Source of the DNA: Streptomyces sp. F001
GTDB lineage: Bacteria; Actinomycetota; Actinomycetes; Streptomycetales; Streptomycetaceae
Reading direction: 5' to 3'
Assembly: GCF_004187715.1 (NCBI RefSeq)
Contig: NZ_QZWF01000003.1
Coordinates: 682,001-746,000, forward strand
Length of the DNA stretch: 64,000 nucleotides
Each line of letters starts with the position of its first letter. Position 1 is the first letter of the stretch. The translations under genes were made by a program, and so were the position numbers. The notes below the pieces were generated by a model. It worked only from the letters and a program-made list of their open reading frames with translations, made no database searches and had not been told where the DNA came from. Below, piece after piece: positions 18,574 through 27,350 of this stretch.

Positions 18574-19425
18574 TTACACCGTGCGCTGCGCGCCGTCGAT
18601 GACAGCCTCGAACATCCTGCGGAAGCCCCGGAACAGGGGGCCGTGCGGGGTTTCCATCACCTTGTACGTTGCCGACTCGTGGCCTTCCCACCCTGCGTCG
18701 AACGCGCCGACGAACAGGGCCGAGTCTGTGCGGATGAGCCGCCAGGTGGGCAGCATGCGGTAACGCCATACGGCGATGTCACACGTGCCCACCAGTTCCC
18801 GCAGCCGTGCCTCCGCAAGTTGCACGCCGCCGGCGAGGGACTCGGCGGACTCGCCGATCTCGGCCGCACGCTGAGCCAGGGCATGGCTGTCCGGGTCGAG
18901 GAGAGCCACCCGCACGCGGAGTCCCTTGCCACCCTGCTCACGTGGCAAGCAGGCACGCAGAAGGCTGTCGTTCAGCCCGATCAGGCCCAGTCCCCGCACT
19001 GCGAGGACGTCCAACTCCTGCGCCTCACGTGCCAGCTGCTGGATTTCCTGGGCCGCGGAGTGCTGCGTCGCGTAGACGCGAACGACTTCGGGGAAGGCCG
19101 TCAGGTCAAATGCCGCACCGCCTGATCGCCTTTCACGGCTGGCTGCCAATCCGAGCAGGTGACGGGCGTCGTCAGGCATGTGAAGGCCGTCGGCGATCCG
19201 TTCGTACACGTCCAGCTTTGAGACTTCTCGGCGCCTGTTGATGATCTCGTTGACGCGCGCCTGCGTCATCCCCGCCGCAGTGGCAATGCGGGCCTGGCTT
19301 GCTCCGGCGTACTGCTGTACGTACCGGAACACCGCGCCCATGTCGCGCGCACGTAGGGCCTGACGCACCTCGGCGCGCTCCCATGACCAGTCAGGCAGTT
19401 CGATCGTCTCCAGCGCGGTCCTCAT
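18574..19425 (-). CDS. XRE-family HTH regulator with C-terminal sensor-like domain
   Basis: A 283-aa protein starting MRTALETIELPDW. An XRE helix-turn-helix at about residues 25-90 has QARIATAAGMTQARVNEIINRRR as its core. The remaining 190 residues form a larger domain with EGHESATYKVMETPHGPLFRG near the end. The frame stays open further upstream, but the ATG at 19425 is the start that fits the family. It is followed by the CYTH gene and is divergent from two small Streptomyces proteins. A similar regulator/partner arrangement recurs at 49.5-51.6 kb. Confidence 0.82.
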   Translation of the reverse strand: MRTALETIELPDWSWERAEVRQALRARDMGAVFRYVQQYAGASQARIATAAGMTQARVNEIINRRREVSKLDVYERIADGLHMPDDARHLLGLAASRERRSGGAAFDLTAFPEVVRVYATQHSAAQEIQQLAREAQELDVLAVRGLGLIGLNDSLLRACLPREQGGKGLRVRVALLDPDSHALAQRAAEIGESAESLAGGVQLAEARLRELVGTCDIAVWRYRMLPTWRLIRTDSALFVGAFDAGWEGHESATYKVMETPHGPLFRGFRRMFEAVIDGAQRTV

Positions 19426-19566
19426 GCACGGCCCCCGGTCTGCACGGCGGGATGGAAAGTCATCCCACCGTGAGATTACCGGTGAGGGATCGATCCGACA
19501 CGGAGTGTCACAAGATCCTGGTCGAGTCCTGGAAAGCCCCGGCGGCCGCGCGAACGGTCCCGGGGC

Positions 19567-20127
19567 ATGGCCAACCTGAGAGAGCAGGTCGACATGGCAG
19601 AGGCTACGGTCCGTGCAGCGGGCCGGACATCCCTGGTGAGCCCATCTCCTAGCGGGACGGTTGAGGGGTGGCTGGCATCCGCCCACCCGTCACCGGACAC
19701 AGTCCGCCGCGAGTGGAGCAGTGCCGCGAAGCTCGTGCTGATCCCGCTGGGGCGGGCGTTCGAAGCGGTCCGTCTTCCCGACCGCATCGTGCACGGTGCC
19801 GTCGGCAGCGAGGACCCGGCCGTGGCGAGTGATCGGCTCGCGCAGTGCCTGGGGGGTGGTCCGGTCATCCACGACCCCGGATTCCGGCGGTACTACGCCC
19901 TTGTACCGGTCGGCACTTCACAGACGTGGCTCACGCCGCTCGCCGATTGCCTGGGCGAGGGCACCTACCTGGGCGTGCCGCGTGCCGACTGCACCGAGCT
20001 GGACGAGTGGACGCAAGGCTCGTATTGGGTTGTGCCCATGACCCGTCCAGGCCGCCTGTGCGCAGCGGCCGACGTGCTGGCGTTCGTGATGTCGGGCGGC
20101 AGTCCGACCGATGAGGACGAGTCATGA
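19567..20127 (+). CDS. Small Streptomyces partner protein of an XRE regulator
   Basis: A 186-aa protein of unknown function. Its central part (LGRAFEAVRLPD, GPVIHDPGFRRYYALVPVGTS and GTYLGVPRAD) parallels the 137-aa protein at 49509-49922, which also lies beside an XRE regulator. The pattern recalls truncated primase-polymerase N-terminal-like domains common in Streptomyces, but that is inference. The ATG at 19567 lacks a clear ribosome site; the ATG at 19594 (MAEATV) is an alternative. It is divergent from the XRE gene and overlaps the next gene by ATGA. Confidence 0.65.
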   Translation: MANLREQVDMAEATVRAAGRTSLVSPSPSGTVEGWLASAHPSPDTVRREWSSAAKLVLIPLGRAFEAVRLPDRIVHGAVGSEDPAVASDRLAQCLGGGPVIHDPGFRRYYALVPVGTSQTWLTPLADCLGEGTYLGVPRADCTELDEWTQGSYWVVPMTRPGRLCAAADVLAFVMSGGSPTDEDES

Positions 20128-20690
20128 GCGCGTTCAGGACCAAGGCTGCGCCGGTGGACCTCCAAACGATGCGCGCCTGCGCGGACCGCCTGCTCGCGGA
20201 AGACGTCGAGGCGCCATACCCCGAGGACTTGGAGACGCTCACGCTCCAGCTGCGCGGTCACATCATGGTGGCCGTTCCCGAGGTGGAGACGGCTGCGCTG
20301 GCCTTGCCCGAGGACGGAGTGCCGCGGGCCTGTGCGCTCTTCTGCATCGGCGAGGCCCGCCTGCGGCTGAGCGTTGAGCCCGGCTGCAGCCTTCCCGCCC
20401 GCGTCGCGCACGCGCGACGCCTCGCCCGGTCCGTTCATGCTCTGTGCGACCACTACGAGAATGGGAACCATTGGTGCCCGAACGGCCCCGAGCGAGCCGC
20501 GTACCTGCGTATGCTGCAGCACTGTCCCGCATGCTCGGCCTGCCGGACCGTGGACGACAACGGCGAGGCCACCGGGATCTGCACGACCGTCGACCGGCTC
20601 TACGAGGAATATCGGCAGGCGCGCCGCGGTCCCTTCCCCGTGAAAGCGCCCGAAACGGCACCCCGTGCAGAGGCCCGGACTCTGCCTTGA
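20124..20690 (+). CDS. DUF6415-like protein
   Basis: A 188-aa soluble protein with a helical N-terminal part typical of DUF6415 (LQTMRACADRLLAED, TLQLRGHIMVAVPEVE) and a C-terminal CPACSAC Cys cluster. Members are widespread in Streptomyces beside XRE regulators and small partner proteins; the function is not established. The ATG overlaps the previous stop as ATGA. Codon use is ordinary for the region. Confidence 0.65.
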   Translation: MSAFRTKAAPVDLQTMRACADRLLAEDVEAPYPEDLETLTLQLRGHIMVAVPEVETAALALPEDGVPRACALFCIGEARLRLSVEPGCSLPARVAHARRLARSVHALCDHYENGNHWCPNGPERAAYLRMLQHCPACSACRTVDDNGEATGICTTVDRLYEEYRQARRGPFPVKAPETAPRAEARTLP

Positions 20691-20776
20691 AGATCCATAG
20701 GCGACCACCGACGGGCCGGTGGTGCGGATCTGGCGCTTCTGGCATGCGGCAACTGATCATCTGCACACAACAAAAG

Positions 20777-20799
20777 GGCCCAGGTCTCGGACCTGGGCC
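20777..20799 (-). terminator. tRNA-associated terminator, copy A
   Basis: Perfect 9-bp stem GGCCCAGGT with a five-base loop, placed on the minus strand just after the tRNA-Gly 3' half. Confidence 0.7.
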
Positions 20800-20806
20800 T
20801 TCACAC

Positions 20807-20852
20807 TGGAGCGGGTGACGAGAATCGAACTCGCGCTCTCAGCTTGAGAAGC
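20807..20852 (-). repeat. tRNA-Gly 3' half, attachment-site copy A
   Basis: On the minus strand this is the 3' half of a tRNA: anticodon-loop remnant, a canonical T arm (GCGAG-TTCGATT-CTCGT) and CACCCGC-T-CCA acceptor end. The 5' half is missing, so it is not a gene. The anticodon-loop part reads CTTCTCAAG instead of CTTCCCAAG. A conserved arm block follows at 20919-20981. I interpret it as an att copy left by site-specific integration into tRNA-Gly(CCC). Confidence 0.8.
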
Positions 20853-20918
20853 GACGGCGCTTGCACGGCCGGATGGCCGATGACCTGCGCGGATTCGTCG
20901 TACTGGCATGGTTGCGTG

Positions 20919-20981
20919 GGCCTGATCACGCCGCTGTTGACCGTGGTTGCCTGGTCTTATGGGCACGGCTGGGGCACGGCC
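20919..20981. repeat. Att arm block, copy A
   Basis: Contains CTGTTGACCGTGGTT followed by two GGGCACGG-like direct repeats. The same block recurs at 24919, 27295 (partial), 42351, 57478 and 61196. Probably the integrase arm-site region of the ancestral element (inference). Confidence 0.65.
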
Positions 20982-20991
20982 CTCGGCTCCG

Positions 20992-22566
20992 TCAGGCGGG
21001 GCGGAGGGCTCGATGCCCGTCTCGTGTGCCGAGTGGCTCGTCACCCCCGTTGCCCCCGGCTCCATGCCGGGCGCGTCGGCGGTAACGGGCCAGAGCAAGG
21101 GCCCGGGCGATGATGACCGCGGTGGAGGCGAGGCCCCCGGCTGCCGCGCATACGACGAGGGCCGGCCAGGCGTAGGTGGTCTGTGCCAGGGTTCCGGAGC
21201 GGTTCATCAGCAGGCCGAGCAGCGAGGCGAGTTGGGTGAGGAGGAGGATCGGGAGCGTCTGGGGCAGCAACCGCAGGGCCGTTCGCCACCATGCTTGCCG
21301 TGCGGTGTGCCGCGCCCATCGGCGCGCACGCAGGACACCGCGGATGCCGAGGCCCGTCGCGAGGAGGGTCAGTGCCGCCAGGACCCAGTCGGCCGTCATC
21401 GAGAAGGGCTTCGCCACCTCGGGGTTCTTGCCCCGCGCGAGATCGACGAGGCCCATCGAGATCTGGGCGGCGTCGTCTCCGGCGATCAGGCCGGTGTTGG
21501 TGACGACCGCGATGCCGATCCCGCTGTCGGGCAGCAGCGTGGCCGTGGAGTTGTGCGTGAGGAGCTGGCCGTTGTGCTGGATCTGCTCGGGCCCGTCACC
21601 CTGCCGGTTCCGCCACCAGCCCATCGCGTAGTCCGTGTCCTTCGGCGTTTCCGGCGGGGTGTGCGTGAGCTCGATGGTGCGTGCGGTGGCGATACGGCGG
21701 CCGTCGGCGGACACGCCCTGGTTGTTCTGGGCGATGAGCCACTGGGAGAGGTCGTCGGCCGTGGTGACGACACCGTGGCCGCCCGCGGCGAACCAGCGGG
21801 GGTGCGGACGGGAGAACACCGTGCCGTAGGCGCGGACGTAGCCGCGGGCCCGGTCGGGCATCTCGGTGGTCGAGTCGACGGATGCGGTGTGCGTCATGCG
21901 CAGCGGACCGAAGAGCTCGGCGGACAGGTAGTCGGCGAAGGGCTGTCCGCTGACCACCTCGACCAGGCGTGCCGCGACGAAGTAGTTGGGGTTGTGGTAG
22001 CGGTACCGGGTTCCCGGCGCGGTGGCGAGGGACGCCTCGCGCATCGCGGCGACGGCCTCTTCGAGGGTGTGCGGTTGGGCGCGGGTCAGATCGGGGTAGG
22101 CGGAGTCGGCCATACCGGAGGTCTGGGTCAGGACCTGCCGGACGGTGATCTCCCGGGAACGCCGGTCGGCCAGGGTGAACTCGGGCAGGTACCGGTGCAC
22201 GGGCTGGTCCAGGTCGACTCTGCCCGCCTCGACCAGTTGCATGACGGCGAGTGCGGTCATGGACTTCGACAGCGACGCCACGGGCAGGCGCGTCCGCTCC
22301 GTCATGGCCTGCCCGGACGCGGTGTGCCCGTACCCCGCGGTGTGGACGACCCGGTCGCCCTTGGTCACGGCGACCACCGCGCCCGGCAGACGGGTCCGCT
22401 CCAGGTAGTCGCGTACGAATCGGTCGACCGAGGCCGGATCCAGGGCGGCGGTGGACCGCGGCGCCGAGGAGGCCGGTACGGCGGTGGCCGCGACCGCGAT
22501 ACCGAGCGCGGCCAGCACGGTGCCGAGTCTGCGACGCATGCCGGTTGGGGCGGTGATCAGCTTCAT
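20992..22566 (-). CDS. Serine hydrolase (class C beta-lactamase/DD-peptidase fold) with membrane tail
   Basis: A protein of about 524 aa. It has a signal segment (residues about 11-35) and an extracytoplasmic serine hydrolase domain with S98-L-S-K101 (SxxK), Y190-H-N192 (YxN) and a later HNGQL segment. Three to four membrane helices lie in the last 150 residues. This is the penicillin-binding-protein-like class C fold used by DD-peptidases and esterases; the membrane tail tethers the enzyme to the outer face. The start at 22566 (MKLITAP) is preferred to a longer open frame. It is divergent from a two-component system 110 bp away, which may control it. Confidence 0.85.
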   Translation of the reverse strand: MKLITAPTGMRRRLGTVLAALGIAVAATAVPASSAPRSTAALDPASVDRFVRDYLERTRLPGAVVAVTKGDRVVHTAGYGHTASGQAMTERTRLPVASLSKSMTALAVMQLVEAGRVDLDQPVHRYLPEFTLADRRSREITVRQVLTQTSGMADSAYPDLTRAQPHTLEEAVAAMREASLATAPGTRYRYHNPNYFVAARLVEVVSGQPFADYLSAELFGPLRMTHTASVDSTTEMPDRARGYVRAYGTVFSRPHPRWFAAGGHGVVTTADDLSQWLIAQNNQGVSADGRRIATARTIELTHTPPETPKDTDYAMGWWRNRQGDGPEQIQHNGQLLTHNSTATLLPDSGIGIAVVTNTGLIAGDDAAQISMGLVDLARGKNPEVAKPFSMTADWVLAALTLLATGLGIRGVLRARRWARHTARQAWWRTALRLLPQTLPILLLTQLASLLGLLMNRSGTLAQTTYAWPALVVCAAAGGLASTAVIIARALALARYRRRARHGAGGNGGDEPLGTRDGHRALRPA

Positions 22567-22675
22567 GGAGCCCAGTGCACCGGTCCCTCCCCGCCCGGCG
22601 CACTGGCGCACACGCGAGTTCAGAGGTAGTGCACGCACTACTGCCCCAAGATCCCCGGCTCGGTAGGTTCGAGGG

Positions 22676-23896
22676 ATGCGACATCGGACCGCCTGGCAGG
22701 CGCTCGGTCAGAACCCGCTGAAGGTGCTCGGCTCCGGCTGGCCCTGGCGGTCCTTCGCCTATCTGCTGTCCGGTGTGGTCTTCGGCGCCGTCGCCGGCGC
22801 GGTCCTCGTGGTCGCGCTGGTCGCAGGGGCCGTCTCGCTGGTGGTGTTGGTGGGGGTGCCGATCCTGCTCGGTGTGGCACTGTCCGGTGTCGCCGTCACC
22901 CGCTTCGAGCGGTGGCGCCTGCGTCTGGTGGACCTCGACCCGGTGCCGGACCCGCACCGGGCCCCCGAACGCGCGGGACTCCTCGGATGGGTACGAACCC
23001 GGCTGCGAGAGCCTGCGACCTGGCGTGAGCTGGGCTTCACCGCGGTGTCGGCGACCGCTCTGTGGTGGATGGACTTCCTCGTCCTGGGCTTCGCCCTGGT
23101 CGTCCCCGTGCTGGTGATCATGTCGCCCCTCGACGACCCCGGGGCCTGGCCGCTGGTGATCGTCGGTCTCTGCCTGCTCGCCGCCGCGCCGTACACCATC
23201 ACTGCCTGGGCCGGCGCCAGGGCGGCCGTCACCCGTCTCATGCTGGCGCCGCGCGACAGCGAACTGGGCCGTGAGCTCACCGACGTACGGGCCTCCAGGG
23301 CGCGGCTGGTCGATGCCTTCGACGCGGAGCGACGCCGGATCGAGCGGGATCTCCACGACGGGGCGCAGCAGCGGCTGGTCTCCCTCAATGTGATGCTCGG
23401 CCTGGCCGCCCTCGACACCGAGCCGGACTCACCGCTGGCCGGCCGGCTCGCCAAGGCACAGGAACAGGTCGCGCTCGCCGTCGACGAACTGCGTGAGCTC
23501 AGCCGCGGCGTCCACCCGAAGGCCCTCACCGACCACGGTCTGGCCGCCGCGGTCGAGAACCTGGCCGGGCGCTCCGCACTGCCCGTCACGGTCGACATCC
23601 GCCTGCCTCGTCGTCTGCCGCTCTCCGTGGAGACCGCGGCGTACTTCGTGATCGCCGAGGCTCTGACCAACGCCGTCAAGCACAGCAAGGCAACCCGGGT
23701 CGAGGTGCACGCCCGCCTGTACACCGACGTGCTGGCTCTCTCGGTCAGCGACGACGGCATCGGCGGCGCCGCACCGGAGGCGGGCACCGGCCTCGTCGGC
23801 CTGGCCGACCGCGTCGCCGTGGCGGACGGCAGACTCCGCATCTCCAGCCCTCAGGGCGGGCCCACCTTGATGCACGTGGAGCTGCCATGCCACTGA
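22676..23896 (+). CDS. NarL-type sensor histidine kinase
   Basis: A 406-aa protein with about four membrane segments in the first 180 residues. A HisKA_3 dimerisation domain carries the phospho-accepting His in RIERDLHDGAQQRL near residue 223. The ATPase domain has EALTNAVKHS (N box) and DDGIGG with GLVGLADRV. A short loop instead of a large sensor domain suggests it detects envelope stress within or at the membrane. The ATG follows GAGGG. It overlaps the response regulator gene by 10 bp, so they are one transcription unit, divergent from the serine hydrolase. Confidence 0.93.
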   Translation: MRHRTAWQALGQNPLKVLGSGWPWRSFAYLLSGVVFGAVAGAVLVVALVAGAVSLVVLVGVPILLGVALSGVAVTRFERWRLRLVDLDPVPDPHRAPERAGLLGWVRTRLREPATWRELGFTAVSATALWWMDFLVLGFALVVPVLVIMSPLDDPGAWPLVIVGLCLLAAAPYTITAWAGARAAVTRLMLAPRDSELGRELTDVRASRARLVDAFDAERRRIERDLHDGAQQRLVSLNVMLGLAALDTEPDSPLAGRLAKAQEQVALAVDELRELSRGVHPKALTDHGLAAAVENLAGRSALPVTVDIRLPRRLPLSVETAAYFVIAEALTNAVKHSKATRVEVHARLYTDVLALSVSDDGIGGAAPEAGTGLVGLADRVAVADGRLRISSPQGGPTLMHVELPCH

Positions 23897-24534
23897 CCGT
23901 CGTACTCGCCGAGGACTCCCCGCTGATGCGGGACGGCCTCGTCGGCGTGCTCACCCGCTTCGGCCACCAGGTGCTCGCCGCCGTCGGCGACGCGGACGCC
24001 CTGATCGCGGCGGTCCGGGAACACGCTCCCGACATCGTCGTCACCGACGTCCGCATGCCACCGGACAACACCGACGACGGCCTGCGCGCCGCCGTCGCCC
24101 TGCGCCAGGAGCGCCCCAGCCTCCCGGTCCTGGTGCTCAGCCAGTACATCGAGCAGTCCTACGCCGCCCATCTGCTCGACCTGGGCAGCGACACCGGCGT
24201 CGGCTACCTCCTCAAGGACCGCGTCAGCGCCGTCAGCGAGTTCGTCGACGCGGTCGCCCAGGTCGCCGCGGGCGCGACGGTCGTGGATCCCGAGGTGGTC
24301 CGCCAACTCCTCAACCGCCGCCGCGATCCCCTGCAACGCCTCACCCCCCGAGAGCGCGAGGTCCTCGCCCTGATGGCCGAGGGGCGCACCAACGCCGCCA
24401 TCGCCCGCGAGCTGTACGTCACCGAGGCAGCGGTCAACAAGCACGTCAGCAACATCCTGCAGAAACTCGAGCTCCACCTCGACGGCCACGGACACCGCCG
24501 CGTCCTCGCCGTCCTCACCTACCTCCGCGGATGA
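23887..24534 (+). CDS. LuxR/NarL-family response regulator
   Basis: A 215-aa regulator. The receiver domain has the acidic pair in LAEDSP, the phospho-accepting Asp in VVTDVRMP and a conserved Lys in LLKDRV. The C-terminal LuxR-type HTH has LTPREREVLALMAEGRTNAAIA and TEAAVNKHVSNI. It is the partner of the overlapping kinase. The likely target is the divergent serine hydrolase gene and its own operon, judged from position alone. Att copy B follows 270 bp later. Confidence 0.93.
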   Translation: MPLTVVLAEDSPLMRDGLVGVLTRFGHQVLAAVGDADALIAAVREHAPDIVVTDVRMPPDNTDDGLRAAVALRQERPSLPVLVLSQYIEQSYAAHLLDLGSDTGVGYLLKDRVSAVSEFVDAVAQVAAGATVVDPEVVRQLLNRRRDPLQRLTPREREVLALMAEGRTNAAIARELYVTEAAVNKHVSNILQKLELHLDGHGHRRVLAVLTYLRG

Positions 24535-24548
24535 CCGGAGGACAGCCG

Positions 24549-24752
24549 GCGCGTGAAGTCCCCTGTGCCTGCCGGGCGTTCAGCCGGGAATGTCGGGGGT
24601 GTACTCGTTCCGCCCCCACTCGGAGGAACCGAGCGGACAAGAGCGCGAGCGCCGCCGCCCACCCGTCACTCCCCGCGAAGGGCGTGTACGTCGACGACTC
24701 GATCCGCGTCTCGTACTGGCAGTCGACCATGCCCGACGCACTGGACTACTGA
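24549..24752. pseudogene. Fused 3' ends of a second HTH/DUF4232 gene pair (deletion scar)
   Basis: Bases 24552-24638 match the 3' end of the HTH gene at 27351 (minus) with a few changes. Bases 24639-24752 match the 3' end of the DUF4232 gene (plus, 29548-29660), ending in a TAC TGA stop. In the intact locus these two ends are 2.1 kb apart and face outward. So a second copy of the pair once stood here and its whole interior was deleted at a junction within GACAAGAG. Confidence 0.85.
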
Positions 24753-24770
24753 TCACAGCGGACAACAAGA

Positions 24771-24796
24771 AGGCCCGGGTCGGATGACCTGGGCCT
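24771..24796 (-). terminator. tRNA-associated terminator, copy B
   Basis: Stem AGGCCCGGGTC pairing with GACCTGGGCCT (one G-T wobble), GGAT loop, on the minus strand after the tRNA half. Confidence 0.7.
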
Positions 24797-24802
24797 TGGT
24801 CG

Positions 24803-24848
24803 TGGAGCGGGTGACGAGAACCGAACTCGCGCTCTCAGCTCGGGAAGC
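24803..24848 (-). repeat. tRNA-Gly 3' half, attachment-site copy B
   Basis: Same 3' half tRNA-Gly sequence as copy A, with T loop TTCGGTT instead of TTCGATT and an altered anticodon loop (GCTCGGGAAGC on the plus strand). The flank including the terminator is nearly identical to copy D. An arm block follows at about 24919-24975. Confidence 0.8.
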
Positions 24849-25473
24849 GGCGGCGCTTGCGCGCCCACATGGCTATTGACCCGCGTAGATTCGCTGTGCT
24901 TCGCTCGGCGAGAGGCCTGGTGGCACCGCTGTTGACTGTGGTTGTCCGCCCTGAAGGGCACACCAAGGGCACGGGTGGCGTGCAGGGGCGGATCAAGGGG
25001 GCATGAAGTGTCTCGGGGCGTGGGGAGACTCATCGGATTCGCGGGCGAAGCGACCGCATCGCACATGCGCACACCTCGACCGGTCCTGCCCCGGCAGGGG
25101 GCGCCACGAGGCCGATGCTCCTTATAGGACGGCCTTGTACTCCCTAGGGACAAGGCCTGCACTCCCTGCCTCTGCCGGCCTGTAGCGATCTTCGTACGCT
25201 CGCCGAACGAACCCCCTGACGTCACCGCTGTTGCGAGGCGGGTTTCCACGGACGTAGCCCGCGACGATGCCCGTACTGCCGCTCGCCGGTGACGTTGCCG
25301 GCGTCGTCTCCGGCGGCCTGCCGGACATGGCATCACGGCATGGCGGGTGCGCGATGAACTGACGTGACGGCTGCCTCAGTGGCCCGTGGGCGACCAACAG
25401 GGCGAAGAACAGCATCAGCCGGGCTGTCACCCGGCGGAGCGGGCTGTGCGGATACGCCGACGGAACCCGGACC
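24849..25473. other. Gap with att arm block, otherwise unassigned
   Basis: Contains att arm block copy B (24919-24975) and a weak inverted repeat near 25132-25158 (GGCCTTGT and ACAAGGCC). The remaining sequence gives open frames on the minus strand but none that I can match to a family. The promoter of the PAP2-type gene should lie in the last 100 bp. Confidence 0.4.
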
Positions 25474-26955
25474 GTGACCTTTCCGTCTAGCGATGACGAA
25501 CGAACCAGCCCTACAAAGACCAACATCGAGCAAAGCAGTCAAAAATTGAGATACATACCACCGCAGAACTTTCCACGAATAAACCGAAGAATCGCGTTCT
25601 CCGTGTGGCGCCGACCACGGGCGAGACTCTGGGCCGTAGCGGGTGTCGTGGCTCTCGGATTCCTCATTGCGCTGGAATTCGCCGCGCGTCGCTACGGCCT
25701 GCCAGGGCCGATCACCAACCAGGTACGAGAGGTGATATTCGCCCCCAAGTCGGGCGGTCTGTTGTACGCCGCTATGGCGTTGATGATGGTGGTACTCACC
25801 TGGCGGCAACGATTCATCGCGGCGGCTGCGGCGATCGGCGTCGATGTCGCGTTCCTGGCGGTCCGGTGGGCGATCGACTACAAGGTGACCGACGGCCACT
25901 CCTTCGGCAATGGCGCGTTGTGGGTGATGCTCGGCTGTGCGGTCATCGCTGTCACTCGCCGCACCGGCCGGGAACGTGTCCTGCTGCTGAAGGGCGTCGG
26001 GCTGGGCCTGCTGCTGGTGGCCGGCCGCAAGACGGGCGACACCTGGCTGCTCATCACCTCGAAGACCCGCCCGGCGGTGCTCGACCAGTACGTGGCAACC
26101 GCCGATCATGCGCTGGGCAACCCGTCGTGGCTGGTGGGCCGGATCGTCACGGCCACCGGCCCCATCGGCTTCAATTTTCTCGACACCGTCTACGGCCAGC
26201 TCGCGGTGGCCGCGGTCATAGCCGCGCTCTACCAACTGCGTAACGTGGCGGTCGAGCGCCGCTTCCCGCGCCACCACCTGGTGCGCACCTTTCTGGTGAT
26301 AGGCCTTCTCGGGCCGGCCTTCTACATGATCTACCCGGTGGTCGGACCGGTCTTCGCCTACGGCACCGGCACCGATCACTGGGCGCCGGTCAGCCTGTGG
26401 GCGGAGGAAATGCCTTCCAGCGCGCGCTGGGCGGTGGCCAACCTGTGGCCGCAAACGCCGCCGCCGATCAATGCGCCGCACCACATGCCGTTCGACGAGA
26501 TCACCCCGAGGAACTGCATGCCCAGTCTGCACACGGCGTGGGCAACCGCGATCTTCATCCATTCCCGCAAGGGCCCACGGATCCTGCGCTACGCAGGCAC
26601 GTTCTGGCTGATCGCCACGCTCACCGCAACGCTGGGATTCGGCTACCACTACGGCGCGGATCTCATAGCCGGCGTGGTCTTCACGCTCACGATCGAGGCA
26701 GCTCTGCGCTCACACGACCGCGGCTGGGATCGCTCCGGCATCCGACTGGTCGCTTACGGCGCAACGGTCTTCGCTGCGCTCTTGGTGTCCTACCGCCATC
26801 TGCCGTTGGAGATGGCCGAGCATCCCTGGGTGTCCGGACCGCTTCTCATACTGGCGATGACCTCAGTGATCTACGGCTACGTACGGACCACCGCCCTGTG
26901 GGAGCCGAGCCCCGCCCCAGCCCGGCAACCGGAACCCCAACCCGAACTGATCTGA
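25474..26955 (+). CDS. PAP2-superfamily membrane phosphatase/phosphotransferase
   Basis: A 493-aa integral membrane protein with about ten hydrophobic segments. It has the PAP2 motifs C2 (MPSLHTAW, near residue 350) and C3 (GYHYGADLIAG), supplying the catalytic His and Asp residues. The long spacing and the ITPRNCMPSLH segment fit the PAP2_3 group that includes inositolphosphotransferase-like enzymes. A lipid-phosphate or lipid-linked head-group substrate is likely but unproven. The start is uncertain: the GTG at 25474 gives a polar, lower-GC N-terminus of 40 residues, while a GTG near 25603 would begin just before the first helix. It sits alone between att copies B and C. Confidence 0.85.
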   Translation: MTFPSSDDERTSPTKTNIEQSSQKLRYIPPQNFPRINRRIAFSVWRRPRARLWAVAGVVALGFLIALEFAARRYGLPGPITNQVREVIFAPKSGGLLYAAMALMMVVLTWRQRFIAAAAAIGVDVAFLAVRWAIDYKVTDGHSFGNGALWVMLGCAVIAVTRRTGRERVLLLKGVGLGLLLVAGRKTGDTWLLITSKTRPAVLDQYVATADHALGNPSWLVGRIVTATGPIGFNFLDTVYGQLAVAAVIAALYQLRNVAVERRFPRHHLVRTFLVIGLLGPAFYMIYPVVGPVFAYGTGTDHWAPVSLWAEEMPSSARWAVANLWPQTPPPINAPHHMPFDEITPRNCMPSLHTAWATAIFIHSRKGPRILRYAGTFWLIATLTATLGFGYHYGADLIAGVVFTLTIEAALRSHDRGWDRSGIRLVAYGATVFAALLVSYRHLPLEMAEHPWVSGPLLILAMTSVIYGYVRTTALWEPSPAPARQPEPQPELI

Positions 26956-27150
26956 ATCGCTGCTGCATCAGGTTGTCGGCTGGGCACTGCCCGAGCGAGA
27001 CCGGGGCGAAGGGGGGCGATGGACTGCTCTGCGTCGGTGAGAAGGGTGCGGCCCCCGGCGCGCATCTCCTTCGGCCGGAAGCGGTCGCGCGCGAGGCACC
27101 ACATGGACGCCCCCACGCACCAGCGCGCCCGGAACCCGCCGACAAAGACA

Positions 27151-27179
27151 AAACCCCCGGGCCGTTGACCCGGGGGTTT
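27151..27179 (-). terminator. tRNA-associated terminator, copy C
   Basis: Perfect 11-bp stem AAACCCCCGGG with its complement and a seven-base loop. It differs in sequence from copies A, B, D and H. Confidence 0.75.
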
Positions 27180-27183
27180 CACA

Positions 27184-27229
27184 TGGAGCGGATGACGGGA
27201 ACCGAACTCGCGCTCTCAGCTTGGGAAGC
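27184..27229 (-). repeat. tRNA-Gly 3' half, attachment-site copy C
   Basis: The same tRNA half with three changes (CATCCGC acceptor strand, CCCGT T-stem, TTCGGTT loop). It is followed by CTTGTACGGCCGGATGGCCG as in copy A and a truncated arm block (27295-27324). The arm block breaks off after GACCGTGGTG and joins directly to the 3' flank of the HTH gene. Confidence 0.8.
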
Positions 27230-27350
27230 GACGGTGCTTGTACGGCCGGATGGCCGCTGACCTGCGTGGACGTGGTGGTCCGACGCCGTTGCGCGGGCCT
27301 GGTCGCACCCTGTTGACCGTGGTGTGAAGTCCCCCGTGCCTGCCGGGCGC

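Noticed and set aside
20807..20852. A complete tRNA-Gly gene at any att copy
   Set aside because: Only the 3' half is present in each copy; the D arm and 5' acceptor strand are missing, so none can fold as a tRNA.
25122..25526. 134-codon minus-strand frame before the PAP2-type gene
   Set aside because: One segment looks protein-like, but the frame overlaps the PAP2 start region and has no clear ribosome site or family; kept as unassigned gap.
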